In this document: positions 1 through 6,366 of the stretch, one piece after another | Position numbering within the stretch: position 1 is the stretch's first letter | Layout of the letters: every line of letters starts with the position of its first letter | The notes under the pieces: model-generated | The model's input: only the letters and a program-made list of their open reading frames with translations | The model's database searches: none | What the model was told of the DNA's origin: nothing | Translations under genes and position numbers: made by a program | NCBI GenBank assembly: GCA_034368805.1 | Contig: JAXMLJ010000116.1 | Coordinates: 1-18,503 of the forward strand | Length of the DNA: 18,503 bases | Reading direction: 5' to 3' | DNA from: UBA2272 sp034368805 | Lineage (GTDB): Bacteria; Actinomycetota; Coriobacteriia; Anaerosomatales; Anaerosomataceae

Positions 1-630
1 CGCGGCCCCCTGCTCGGACAACCTCCATCCCTGCACAGCTGGCTGGTCTGCGGCGCGATGGCGGTCGTCTTTGGCGCGCAGCCGGCCGCGATCGTGGAGG
101 CCGGCATCGAGGCGCAGCATGCCTTGCGCATCGACTACAAGCGCCTGCGCTACGCGGTCGAGGCCTTCGCGCCCTGTTACGGGGATCAGTTCGGGCAGCT
201 GCACGGCACGCTCACGGCGTTCCAGGACACGCTCGGAGAGCTTCATGACCTGCATGTGTTCGCCGACATGGTGCGTTCGCCCGAGCGCGTCGAGGCCGCT
301 TTGCGTGCCGGCGTCAGCGTAGACGATCTGGCCGAGGTGGCCGCGCTGCTGGACGCACTCGCGCGCGCGCGGTTCGCTGCGTTCACCGCGCTGGCGTCCG
401 AGCACCCGTTCTCGTCGCTGTTGCCGATGCTCCTGCGGCCGCTGGAGCCGGCGATCGCCGCACCGGGTGCGCCGGATGACGTCGCCGTGTACGAGGAGCT
501 GCCGATCGCCTCGCCTGTGATCGTCGGCGATGAGCCGTGGGCGGTCAGTTGGGACGGCCCGGGTGAGATCCTGGCAAGTGCATCGGCGGCGGTGTGGGAG
601 AGCGAGGGTGCGTCCGATCCGGACCGGTGA
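1..630 (+). CDS. CHAD domain protein, C-terminal part (5' end outside window)
   Basis: The frame is open from base 1 to the stop at 628-630 and has no stop upstream, so the true start lies outside the window and the internal ATG at 58 is not a credible start. Visible residues 41-54 read ALRIDYKRLRYAVE, the signature helix of CHAD (conserved histidine alpha-helical domain) proteins, usually HxLRxxxKRLRY. Residues 78-87 (LGELHDLHVF) match the conserved 'LGxLnDxxV' helix that follows. CHAD domains are all-helical and basic; several members bind inorganic polyphosphate and localise to polyphosphate granules. The last roughly 60 residues are acidic and alanine-rich and belong to no domain I recognise. 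A CYTH gene lies about 730 bp downstream, the classical partner of CHAD, which supports a polyphosphate-related role. Whether the missing N-terminus holds another CHAD half or a fused CYTH domain cannot be seen. Confidence 0.85.
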   Translation, partial: RGPLLGQPPSLHSWLVCGAMAVVFGAQPAAIVEAGIEAQHALRIDYKRLRYAVEAFAPCYGDQFGQLHGTLTAFQDTLGELHDLHVFADMVRSPERVEAALRAGVSVDDLAEVAALLDALARARFAAFTALASEHPFSSLLPMLLRPLEPAIAAPGAPDDVAVYEELPIASPVIVGDEPWAVSWDGPGEILASASAAVWESEGASDPDR

Positions 631-676
631 TCCGTTGCCGTCCACATCGGTGCTGCGACTCACCGTAGGGCGCGGA

Positions 677-1105
677 CTAGATGCTCTTGTGCCGCCCGAG
701 CAGCCGGTCGACCGCGCCCAGCGCCTTGAGCTGTTCGACCCGCGCGCGTTGCGCTTCGAGCTCGCCGGTCAGCGCCCCGGTCCGTTCGCGTTCGAACTCG
801 AGAGCCTTCTGCTGCTCCTGCGCCACCGCGCGCGCCCACGCCACCTGTGCGAGCAGGTTCGCGCGGTCGGCCTCAAGGCGCTCGATACGCGCGAGGGCGG
901 TGGTGTCATCGCTGCCGCTGGACGCATTGTCCTTGAGCGCGCGCAGCGTCTCGACATCGGCCTCGGTGAGCAGGAACCGGCCGTTGCGCTTGTTGCCCGT
1001 GCGAGCGGGTGTGATGACCGATGCGGCGATCTGCCGACGCACCCACTTAGGTGTGGCGCCCAACGCCTCGGCGGCCTGCTTGACGCTCATGCCCTGCTTG
1101 GCCAT
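677..1105 (-). CDS. Small helix-turn-helix protein with long coiled coil
   Basis: This is a 142-residue protein. I chose the ATG at 1105 because it is preceded on the minus strand by GGAGGGGG; a longer frame up to 1213 lacks such a site. Residues 6-55 (MSVKQAAEALGATPKWVRRQ, then basic residues and FLLTEADVETLRAL) form a MerR/excisionase-like helix-turn-helix module with a small wing. Residues 70-130 are charged, alanine/leucine/glutamate-rich and heptad-like, a probable parallel coiled coil for oligomerisation. The tail LLGRHKSI is basic. The layout resembles KfrA-like or polymer-granule-associated DNA-binding proteins, but I recognise no specific family. The gene converges on the CHAD gene (46 bp apart) and diverges from the CYTH gene, so it may regulate both or link polyphosphate to the nucleoid; that is inference. 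A TACAAT hexamer (minus strand, 1151-1146) could be its -10. Confidence 0.8.
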   Translation of the reverse strand: MAKQGMSVKQAAEALGATPKWVRRQIAASVITPARTGNKRNGRFLLTEADVETLRALKDNASSGSDDTTALARIERLEADRANLLAQVAWARAVAQEQQKALEFERERTGALTGELEAQRARVEQLKALGAVDRLLGRHKSI

Positions 1106-1362
1106 GTGGCCTGCCCCCTCCGGTCGTCGCGCATCGCGTGGTTCGATTGTAGCGGAGCCGGAGGTGACGCCGGGGATACGGTGTGGCTGGGCGCATGACG
1201 AACGGGTCTGCACGTGGCGCGCCTACGGGCGCAGAGGCATGCGCGCAGCACGCGTATCTAACACTCGAGGTGCGTGAACGTCTCCCGAGTGTGGAACAAA
1301 CACGGCATAACGACCGGAGGCCGCACCGGTCCTGAGCACCCGTATCTCGATGGAGGACCACC
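1106..1362. promoter_or_regulatory. Divergent intergenic control region (HTH gene / CYTH gene)
   Basis: This is the largest non-coding gap in the window (257 bp), between two divergently transcribed genes. On the minus strand, TACAAT at 1151-1146 fits a -10 box about 34 nt before the HTH gene start; no convincing -35 is visible. On the plus strand CATAAC at 1306-1311 is a weak -10 candidate for the CYTH gene, also without a clear -35. The CYTH ribosome binding site GGAGG is at 1352-1356. An inverted repeat at 1261-1292 is listed separately. No other coding potential was convincing here. Confidence 0.4.
1261..1292. repeat. 7+7 inverted repeat, possible operator or stem-loop
   Basis: ACACTCG at 1261-1267 and CGAGTGT at 1286-1292 are exact reverse complements separated by 18 bp. 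The element lies upstream of the CYTH gene, just before its weak -10 candidate. The centre-to-centre distance of 25 bp is a little over two helical turns, so it could be a split binding site for a dimeric HTH protein such as the neighbour encoded at 677-1105. It could also be a chance repeat in GC-rich DNA. Confidence 0.35.
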
Positions 1363-1839
1363 ATGGAGATCGAGCGCAAGTTCCTGGTAGGATCCGCGGC
1401 GCCGGACCTGTCGCGGTACCCCTCGGCGTTCCTGCGCCAGGGGTATCTTGCTGTCGGGCCGAGTGGCGAGGTGCGCATTCGCGACGCGGACGGACACTGC
1501 ATGATCGCCGTGAAGTCTTACGGAGGCATCGCGCGCGAAGAACATGAGGTCGCCATCACGCGAGAGCAGTTCGACGCACTGTGGCCCGCGACTCACGGCC
1601 GTCGCGTCGAGAAGCGCCGCTTCGTCATCAAAGACAGGAAGCATGCGTTCCATATCGACCTTTACGCGGGGAAGCTCGCGGGGCTCACGGTCGTCGAGGT
1701 CGAGTTCGAGACCATCGACGAGGCGCTTGCGTTCGATCGGCCCGCGTGGTTCGGGCGCGAGGTCACCAAGGACGCGTGCTACCGCAACTCGGCGCTTGCG
1801 CTTCAAGGGTTGCCGGAGGATGCGGACGTCGCGAGCTAA
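1363..1839 (+). CDS. CYTH domain protein (triphosphate tunnel metalloenzyme family)
   Basis: This is a 158-residue protein with GGAGG seven bases before the ATG. The N-terminus MEIERKF carries the ExExK signature (E2, E4, K6) of the CYTH/triphosphate tunnel metalloenzyme superfamily. These enzymes form an eight-stranded beta barrel that binds triphosphates and two metal ions; members act as inorganic triphosphatase, thiamine triphosphatase or class IV adenylate cyclase. Other tunnel-type residues are visible in order: R38 and R40 (VRIR), K51 (AVKSYG), the REEHEV stretch at 58-63, K84/R85, D99 in FHIDLY, E112 and E114 in VVEVEFE, and K136. The length fits a stand-alone CYTH domain with little else. 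The nearby CHAD protein suggests an inorganic polyphosphate or tripolyphosphate substrate, but the exact activity cannot be assigned. Confidence 0.9.
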   Translation: MEIERKFLVGSAAPDLSRYPSAFLRQGYLAVGPSGEVRIRDADGHCMIAVKSYGGIAREEHEVAITREQFDALWPATHGRRVEKRRFVIKDRKHAFHIDLYAGKLAGLTVVEVEFETIDEALAFDRPAWFGREVTKDACYRNSALALQGLPEDADVAS

Positions 1840-1885
1840 GCGCTCTCGCTGCCCGGACCGTCATGGGTGTGTCACGGTCTCGCGC

Positions 1886-1914
1886 GAGACACACAGCCCG
1901 GCTTCAGGCATACT
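1886..1914 (+). promoter_or_regulatory. Weak sigma70-type promoter candidate for the MFS gene
   Basis: GAGACA at 1886-1891 matches four of six bases of TTGACA. It is followed after 17 bp by CATACT at 1909-1914, a fair -10. The predicted start near 1921 would give a leader of about 38 nt to the ATG at 1959, which has a G-rich ribosome binding site at 1945-1950. Confidence 0.35.
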
Positions 1915-1958
1915 GGCCTGCGACCGTCTCGTACTCGTGCTGTCTGGGGGCACTGGGC

Positions 1959-3236
1959 ATGAAGGCTACTTCCGCCACGCGCGGCTGGATTGTCACGCTC
2001 GCAGGTCTGGGCATCAACCTGGCGCTCGGCGTCCTGTACGCCTGGAGCGTCGTGGCCAAGGTCCTCAAGACCTCTGTGGCCGATGGAGGGTGGAGCTGGA
2101 GCGCCGGTGAGGCGAACATGCCCTACGCGGTCGCCGTCGGCGTGTTTGCGCTCTCGATGGTCTTTGCCGGTCGCGCGCAGGACCGTCTCGGGCCGCGGCT
2201 CGTGGCCACCCTCGGTGGTGCGCTTACCGGTCTCGGGATGATCGTGGCGAGTCTCGCCACAGCCGAGCGTGCGTGGCCGGTGCTCGTGGGCTTCGGGGTG
2301 ATGGCGGGCGCCGGTATCGGGCTCGGCTACGCCGCGGCCACACCCGCGGCGGTCAAGTGGTTCCCGCCCGAACGCAAGGGGCTCATCACGGGGCTCGTCG
2401 TCTCCGGCTTCGGGCTCGCGAGCGTGTACATCGCGCCGCTCACACAGTGGCTGCTCGGCGGCTACGGCATCGCGGCGACGTTCCGTATCCTGGGAGTGGC
2501 GTTCCTCGTGAGTACGGTGGGCCTCGCACAGCTGCTCGTGAACCCTCCCAAGGGATACGTCGCGGCTGGTGCTCCGTCGGGTGCCGGCGTCCCGGCGCGC
2601 ACCACGGTCGAGTACGACTGGCGGGACATGGTGCGCACGAAGCAGTTCGCGTTGCTATGGCTCATGTATGCGTTCTCGGCGTTCGCCGGGCTGATGATCA
2701 TCGGGCACATGGCGACGATCGCGGCGCTCCAGATGCCGGAGCTCACGCTCGGTTTCCTGCTCGTGGCGGTGCTCGCGGTGGGCAATGCCGCCGGCCGCGT
2801 GGTGGCCGGCATCGCGTCTGATCGCATCGGTGAGGTGAAGACGATGTTCGCCGTGTTCGTGCTGCAGGCGGTCATGATGGGTCTGCTCTTCGTGGCGGGC
2901 ACCCCCGCGCTGCTCGTGCCCGTGGCCGCTCTCGTAGGCTTTGGCTACGGGGCCAATCTCTCTCTGTTCCCATCGACGACCGCCGGCTACTTCGGCACGC
3001 GGCACCTCGGTGTGAACTATGGGCTCGTGTTCACCGCCTGGGGGGTCGGTGGCGTCTTCGGCTCGATGACGGCGGGCTCGATCCTCGACTCGACGGGGAG
3101 CTATGCGCTCGCCTACGGCGTGGCTGCCACGCTGTGCCTGGCCGCAGCAGGCCTGACGCTCGTGACGAGGCCGCCGACGCCTGGCGAGATCATCGGCTCC
3201 GGAGCGCAGCGGGCCCAACGGCGCCGCGCCGCCTGA
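1959..3236 (+). CDS. OFA-family MFS transporter (oxalate/formate antiporter-like)
   Basis: This is a 425-residue, 12-helix membrane protein of the major facilitator superfamily. The frame is open much further upstream through the CYTH gene, but the ATG at 1959 follows a G-rich Shine-Dalgarno and begins exactly at the typical OFA N-terminus, RGWIVTLAGLGINLALGVLYAWSV. The cytoplasmic loop between helices 2 and 3 carries the MFS motif GRAQDRLGPR, and the mirrored loop 8-9 carries AGRVVAGIASDRIGE. R280 in that helix corresponds to the substrate-binding arginine of OxlT (R272). Helix 11, from about residue 350 (LGVNYGLVFTAWGVGG), shows no lysine where OxlT has its second carboxylate-binding residue, so the substrate is probably a monocarboxylate or unrelated anion rather than oxalate. 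The gene appears monocistronic. Confidence 0.9.
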   Translation: MKATSATRGWIVTLAGLGINLALGVLYAWSVVAKVLKTSVADGGWSWSAGEANMPYAVAVGVFALSMVFAGRAQDRLGPRLVATLGGALTGLGMIVASLATAERAWPVLVGFGVMAGAGIGLGYAAATPAAVKWFPPERKGLITGLVVSGFGLASVYIAPLTQWLLGGYGIAATFRILGVAFLVSTVGLAQLLVNPPKGYVAAGAPSGAGVPARTTVEYDWRDMVRTKQFALLWLMYAFSAFAGLMIIGHMATIAALQMPELTLGFLLVAVLAVGNAAGRVVAGIASDRIGEVKTMFAVFVLQAVMMGLLFVAGTPALLVPVAALVGFGYGANLSLFPSTTAGYFGTRHLGVNYGLVFTAWGVGGVFGSMTAGSILDSTGSYALAYGVAATLCLAAAGLTLVTRPPTPGEIIGSGAQRAQRRRAA

Positions 3237-3245
3237 CCGTTCGTC

Positions 3246-3294
3246 GCCGTCCGTCCGTCGACGCGTGGTTGTCGTCACGCCGATGCCGTCCGTC
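3246..3294 (+). repeat. Short direct repeat in the gap after the MFS gene
   Basis: GCCGTCCGTC occurs at 3246-3255 and again at 3285-3294, and both copies are soon followed by ACGCG and a G-rich triplet. A GCGTG/CACGC pair (3263-3267 and 3276-3280) lies between them. The region sits between the MFS stop and the phosphatase start and could be a weak transcription end or regulatory site, or a low-complexity coincidence. Confidence 0.25.
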
Positions 3295-3368
3295 ACGCGG
3301 TGCCTGTAGCCTGCGGGTACGTATGCCGATAGCGTCAACAGTGGCGTACGACCACAGGTGAGCCGGGG

Positions 3369-5069
3369 GTGAGAGCGTCGGAAGCATCGCGCGGTGACAT
3401 CGCAGGCACGGTTGCGCGCGCGCTGAACGACCCGGCGCGTGTCTCGACGCTGCTCGAGGGCGCGTCGTTCCCCGCGGCGCTGTGGTCCGGTTCCGAGTTG
3501 CGTTTCATCTGGACCAACAACGTCTTCCGCGATCTGCTCGAGGACGTCCGCCCGCAGTGGGATCTCCTCGGCATGCCGGTTCGCGGGTTCCTGTCCGATT
3601 CGAACTCGGCATCCCGCTTCATCGACGTCGCCTACACCGGGCACCCGGTCACCGAGCAGGCCTACGAGTTCCGCGCGTCCTGGGGCGAAGTGTCGTACTG
3701 GCAGCTCTCCTACCTGCCGGTTCCCGGCCGGATCGGCGACCCGTACGACGTGCTCCTGCTCGCGGTGGACGTGAGTTCGGCGGTCGCCGAACTGCGGGAG
3801 CGCACGGAGCAGGCGGCGGACCTGCGGCGGGCGCTCGATCTCATCGACGTGACCGTGCTGTCCTCTCTCGATGCCGAGGACATCCTTCAGCGGGTGCTCA
3901 TCGAGGCCACCGAGGCGCTCGGTGCCGATTGGGGCTGGATCGCCGAGCGCGAGGGCCGCGGTTGGACCTTCCGCAACGTGCATGGCTGGCCGGCGGAGAT
4001 GACCGGCCTGCGATTCGCCGAGGACGACCTGTCACTGCCTGGTCTCGTGGCCAAGAGCGGGCGGGCGCTCGCGGTGTCGCAGTCCGACGCGACGCGGCGT
4101 GAGCACTTCGAGCTGATGCTGAAGCACGACATCGGGGCATTCGCTCTGGTGCCGGTCAAGAATCGCGGCGAGGTCGCCGACGTGATGGGCTTCTGCTGGG
4201 ACGCGGACCTCACGTTCGGCGATGCCCACCGGGAGTTGCTCAGGAAGCTGGAACTCTCGCTGTCGCTCGCGCTTGAGAACGCCCGGCAGTACGCCGACCA
4301 GCGGCAGCTGAACCGCACGCTAAGGGGCGCATTCTTCAGCGCCCCGGCGGCCGTTCCCGGCTTCGAGATGGGTCACCTCTATCATGCGGCGTCCGGGGCC
4401 GGTTCTATCGGCGGCGACTTCTACGACGTGATGTCCCTTCCCGGCGGTCACGTGGGCGTGCTCATCGGCGACGTCGCGGGGCACGACGCAGAGTCCGCCG
4501 GGCTGACCGCGCTCGTGAAGAGCGCCATGCGCGCCGAGGCACTGCGACTGCCGTCACCCGAGGCGATCATGGGCCGGGCCAACGAACTCGTTCTCCATGG
4601 TGCAGCCTCACACGAGTTCGTGTCGGCGTTCTTCGGCCTGGTAGACGGTGTATCGGGCCAGATGGCGTACAGCATGGCGGGGCACCCGCCGCCCGTGCTC
4701 CTTCGCGCCGGCGCCGAGCCGGTCCTCCTTCAGGCCGACGGCTGCGTCCTTGGAGCCGACAAGGCGATGCGGTACGAGAACCATGGCACCACGCTCGACG
4801 TCGGGGATCTGCTCGTGCTGTACACGGACGGACTCACGGAGGCGCGGTCGGCCTCCGGCGAACAGTTCGGCGTCGGGCGACTGCTGGAGGCTGTGGCAGC
4901 GTCCGCGGAGGAGTCCGCCGAGCGGATGCCCGAGTCGCTGTTCCTCTCGGCGTTCGGTCACGCACAGGGGCACCTGACCGACGACGTTGCGATCGTGGCG
5001 CTGCGTCGCTGCGGGACTCCGGGAGACCCGGAGCAGGGCCGACTCGAACTCGAGGCCTCGGTCGCCTGA
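3369..5069 (+). CDS. PAS-GAF-PP2C (SpoIIE/RsbU-type) serine phosphatase
   Basis: This is a 566-residue cytoplasmic signalling protein starting with GTG; AGGTGAGC about five bases upstream is a modest ribosome binding site. Residues about 15-135 resemble a PAS domain (FPAALWSGSELRFIWTNNVF and later YDVLLLAVDVSS). A short coiled linker follows, then a GAF domain at about 155-310. The C-terminal third is a SpoIIE-type PP2C phosphatase with its metal-binding aspartates: GGDFYD (D350), GDVAGHD (D368), YTDGLTEA (D487) and LTDDVAIVAL (D538, D539). Such phosphatases dephosphorylate anti-sigma-factor antagonists of the SpoIIAA/RsbV STAS type and thus release alternative sigma factors, or act on other phosphoserine proteins. 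PAS and GAF presumably sense a ligand or redox cue. No STAS, anti-sigma kinase or sigma gene is adjacent, so the partner is elsewhere. No membrane segment is visible. Confidence 0.92.
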   Translation: MRASEASRGDIAGTVARALNDPARVSTLLEGASFPAALWSGSELRFIWTNNVFRDLLEDVRPQWDLLGMPVRGFLSDSNSASRFIDVAYTGHPVTEQAYEFRASWGEVSYWQLSYLPVPGRIGDPYDVLLLAVDVSSAVAELRERTEQAADLRRALDLIDVTVLSSLDAEDILQRVLIEATEALGADWGWIAEREGRGWTFRNVHGWPAEMTGLRFAEDDLSLPGLVAKSGRALAVSQSDATRREHFELMLKHDIGAFALVPVKNRGEVADVMGFCWDADLTFGDAHRELLRKLELSLSLALENARQYADQRQLNRTLRGAFFSAPAAVPGFEMGHLYHAASGAGSIGGDFYDVMSLPGGHVGVLIGDVAGHDAESAGLTALVKSAMRAEALRLPSPEAIMGRANELVLHGAASHEFVSAFFGLVDGVSGQMAYSMAGHPPPVLLRAGAEPVLLQADGCVLGADKAMRYENHGTTLDVGDLLVLYTDGLTEARSASGEQFGVGRLLEAVAASAEESAERMPESLFLSAFGHAQGHLTDDVAIVALRRCGTPGDPEQGRLELEASVA

Positions 5070-5112
5070 GCACGGTCTTTGTCGCGCCGACGGCCGGGTC
5101 GAGGCGACTCCC

Positions 5113-5141
5113 TTTACACGTCCGTGGCCGACCCATACAGT
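5113..5141 (+). promoter_or_regulatory. Sigma70-type promoter for the zinc-ribbon membrane protein gene
   Basis: TTTACA at 5113-5118 (five of six bases of TTGACA) and TACAGT at 5136-5141 are separated by exactly 17 bp. The predicted transcription start is near 5148, giving a leader of about 27 nt before the ATG at 5175, whose GGAGG is at 5163-5167. This is one of the two best promoter matches in the window. Confidence 0.65.
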
Positions 5142-5174
5142 CAGGGTGCCAGTGACGAGTGAAGGAGGACTTCC

Positions 5175-6149
5175 ATGCTGTGCCCGAACTGCCAGGCCGA
5201 GTTACGCGACGGGTCGGCGTTCTGTGGCACCTGTGGTGCCGCGCTGAGTCAGCCATCGGACACGACGGCCGAACTCCCCGCGCCCGACGCTCACGTTCCT
5301 GCATCTCCCGCGCCGCCCGTGGCGCCGACCGCCCCGCTGCCTCCGTCCGCTATGTCGCCGCCTGCGTATGCAGCCCCGGCGACCGGTCAACCAGGTGCGC
5401 CGGCCGCGTACGATCCGGCGGCATACGCGCAGTCGCCCCAGCCGCCCGCCAAGCGCAAGACGGGACTCATCATCGCGATCGTCGCCGTCATCCTGCTCGT
5501 GCTGTGCGGTTGCACGGTCGGCGGGCTGTTCGTGTTCACCCCACTGTTCCGCAGCGAGGTCTCCACGCCCGAGCCGGACATCGGCGTGATCGAGCCCGAG
5601 CCCGAGCCTGACACGGCCGAACCGATCGGGTACGCGAGCGCGGATGAAGCCGTGTATGCCGCACTCGATGACGAGGGGCTGAGCGACTGGGTCTATCAGG
5701 TCTACGACGACACGGGCGATACCGTCGTCTTCTGGGCTGGCCCGCCCGCGAGCGAATGGGCACTCGAGATCACCGTTTCCAGAGCGTCGGACGGGACGTG
5801 GGAGGTCGTCGAACTGCTGGGCCTCGACTTCGGCAGCGATGTCGGGGGTGACCTGAGCCCGACGGACCAGGCGATCGATGTGGTCGGCCAGCATCTGTAC
5901 GCGGTGAAGGAGGATCGCGGGCTCGACGCTCAGTCGTTCACCGTCGATCCGTTCCGTTCCGATCCCGCCTCGGCGCAGGAGTCGGCCGGTATGCTGGCCT
6001 CGTTCGAAGTCACCGAGGCCCGCGAGCAGTCAGACGGGAGCTTCTGGGTCCGCACGGTGCAGAACTGGGACTGGGCTACCGAGCAGTGGGAGTACTGGGT
6101 CGTTCCGACCGAGATGGGTTATGCCATCGCCGACATGAGACCCTGGTGA
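5175..6149 (+). CDS. Zinc-ribbon, single-pass membrane protein with exported C-terminal domain
   Basis: This is a 324-residue protein with a strong AAGGAGG site before the ATG. Residues 3-20 form a short zinc ribbon, CPNC-x10-CGTC (C3, C6, C17, C20), of the kind found at the N-terminus of many actinobacterial and Firmicutes membrane proteins. Residues 25-93 are a disordered linker rich in proline and alanine. KRK at 93-95 precedes one transmembrane helix (about 97-121), so the ribbon is cytoplasmic and the rest is outside. An acidic Pro-Glu stalk (about 132-150) leads to a soluble domain with two similar-sized alpha/beta portions, ending EYWVVPTEMGYAIADMRPW. The outer domain could be NTF2-like or a lipoprotein-type sensor fold, but I do not recognise it. 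The gene has its own promoter and seems to be transcribed alone. Confidence 0.85.
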   Translation: MLCPNCQAELRDGSAFCGTCGAALSQPSDTTAELPAPDAHVPASPAPPVAPTAPLPPSAMSPPAYAAPATGQPGAPAAYDPAAYAQSPQPPAKRKTGLIIAIVAVILLVLCGCTVGGLFVFTPLFRSEVSTPEPDIGVIEPEPEPDTAEPIGYASADEAVYAALDDEGLSDWVYQVYDDTGDTVVFWAGPPASEWALEITVSRASDGTWEVVELLGLDFGSDVGGDLSPTDQAIDVVGQHLYAVKEDRGLDAQSFTVDPFRSDPASAQESAGMLASFEVTEAREQSDGSFWVRTVQNWDWATEQWEYWVVPTEMGYAIADMRPW

Positions 6150-6171
6150 TCCACCGCGCACGAGGTGTATG

Positions 6172-6180
6172 TGGCACAAT
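6172..6180 (+). promoter_or_regulatory. Extended -10 promoter candidate for the TrkH operon
   Basis: TGG-CACAAT places a TG dinucleotide one base before a -10-like hexamer at 6175-6180, the extended -10 arrangement that can work without a good -35. The predicted start is near 6187, leaving a leader of about 44 nt to the GTG at 6231. A palindrome at 6202-6211 lies inside that leader. Confidence 0.35.
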
Positions 6181-6201
6181 GGCGCGGGCCGCAGTTGACG
6201 G

Positions 6202-6211
6202 CCGGTACCGG
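6202..6211. repeat. 10-bp perfect palindrome in the leader of the TrkH operon
   Basis: CCGGTACCGG is self-complementary and sits between the candidate -10 and the ribosome binding site (6217-6223) of the first gene of the operon. It could be an operator half-pair or a small RNA hairpin; its short length allows chance. Confidence 0.3.
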
Positions 6212-6230
6212 GGGTCGGGAGGGTGGACCA

Positions 6231-6356
6231 GTGGAGTTGCGGTTCCATAGTCCGTACCGTGGCTGGCTTGCGGGCCTGCTGACCGAGATCGCGGTATTTG
6301 CCGCGGTCATCATCGTCGCTGTGGTGCTCGCGCTCGCGGCCGCCCGGATCTCCTGA
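6231..6356 (+). CDS. 41-residue single-pass membrane peptide coupled to TrkH
   Basis: The reading frame contains an upstream ATG at 6165, but the GTG at 6231 is preserved with GGGAGGG seven bases before it, so I take this as the start. The product has a short polar N-terminus (MELRFHSPYRGW) and one hydrophobic helix from about residue 16 to 38 (LLTEIAVFAAVIIVAVVLA is its core), ending AARIS. The TGA stop at 6354-6356 overlaps the GAGGT ribosome binding site (6355-6359) of trkH, which implies translational coupling and matched synthesis. The arrangement recalls KdpF, a peptide of about 30 residues encoded before KdpA, itself a relative of TrkH; no direct sequence similarity is claimed. It could be a stabilising subunit of the potassium channel. 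It could also be only a leader peptide that times trkH translation. Confidence 0.6.
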   Translation: MELRFHSPYRGWLAGLLTEIAVFAAVIIVAVVLALAAARIS

Positions 6357-6366
6357 GGTCGACGCG

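Noticed and set aside
530..1198. 222-codon plus-strand open frame overlapping the HTH gene
   Set aside because: It overlaps the CHAD gene end and lies opposite the HTH-coiled-coil gene, which has a clear start, ribosome binding site and domain pattern.
2655..3983. 442-codon open frame on the minus strand across the MFS and phosphatase genes
   Set aside because: It is antisense to two clear genes, has arginine/histidine/aspartate-rich composition typical of shadow frames in high-GC DNA, and shows no recognisable motif or ribosome binding site.
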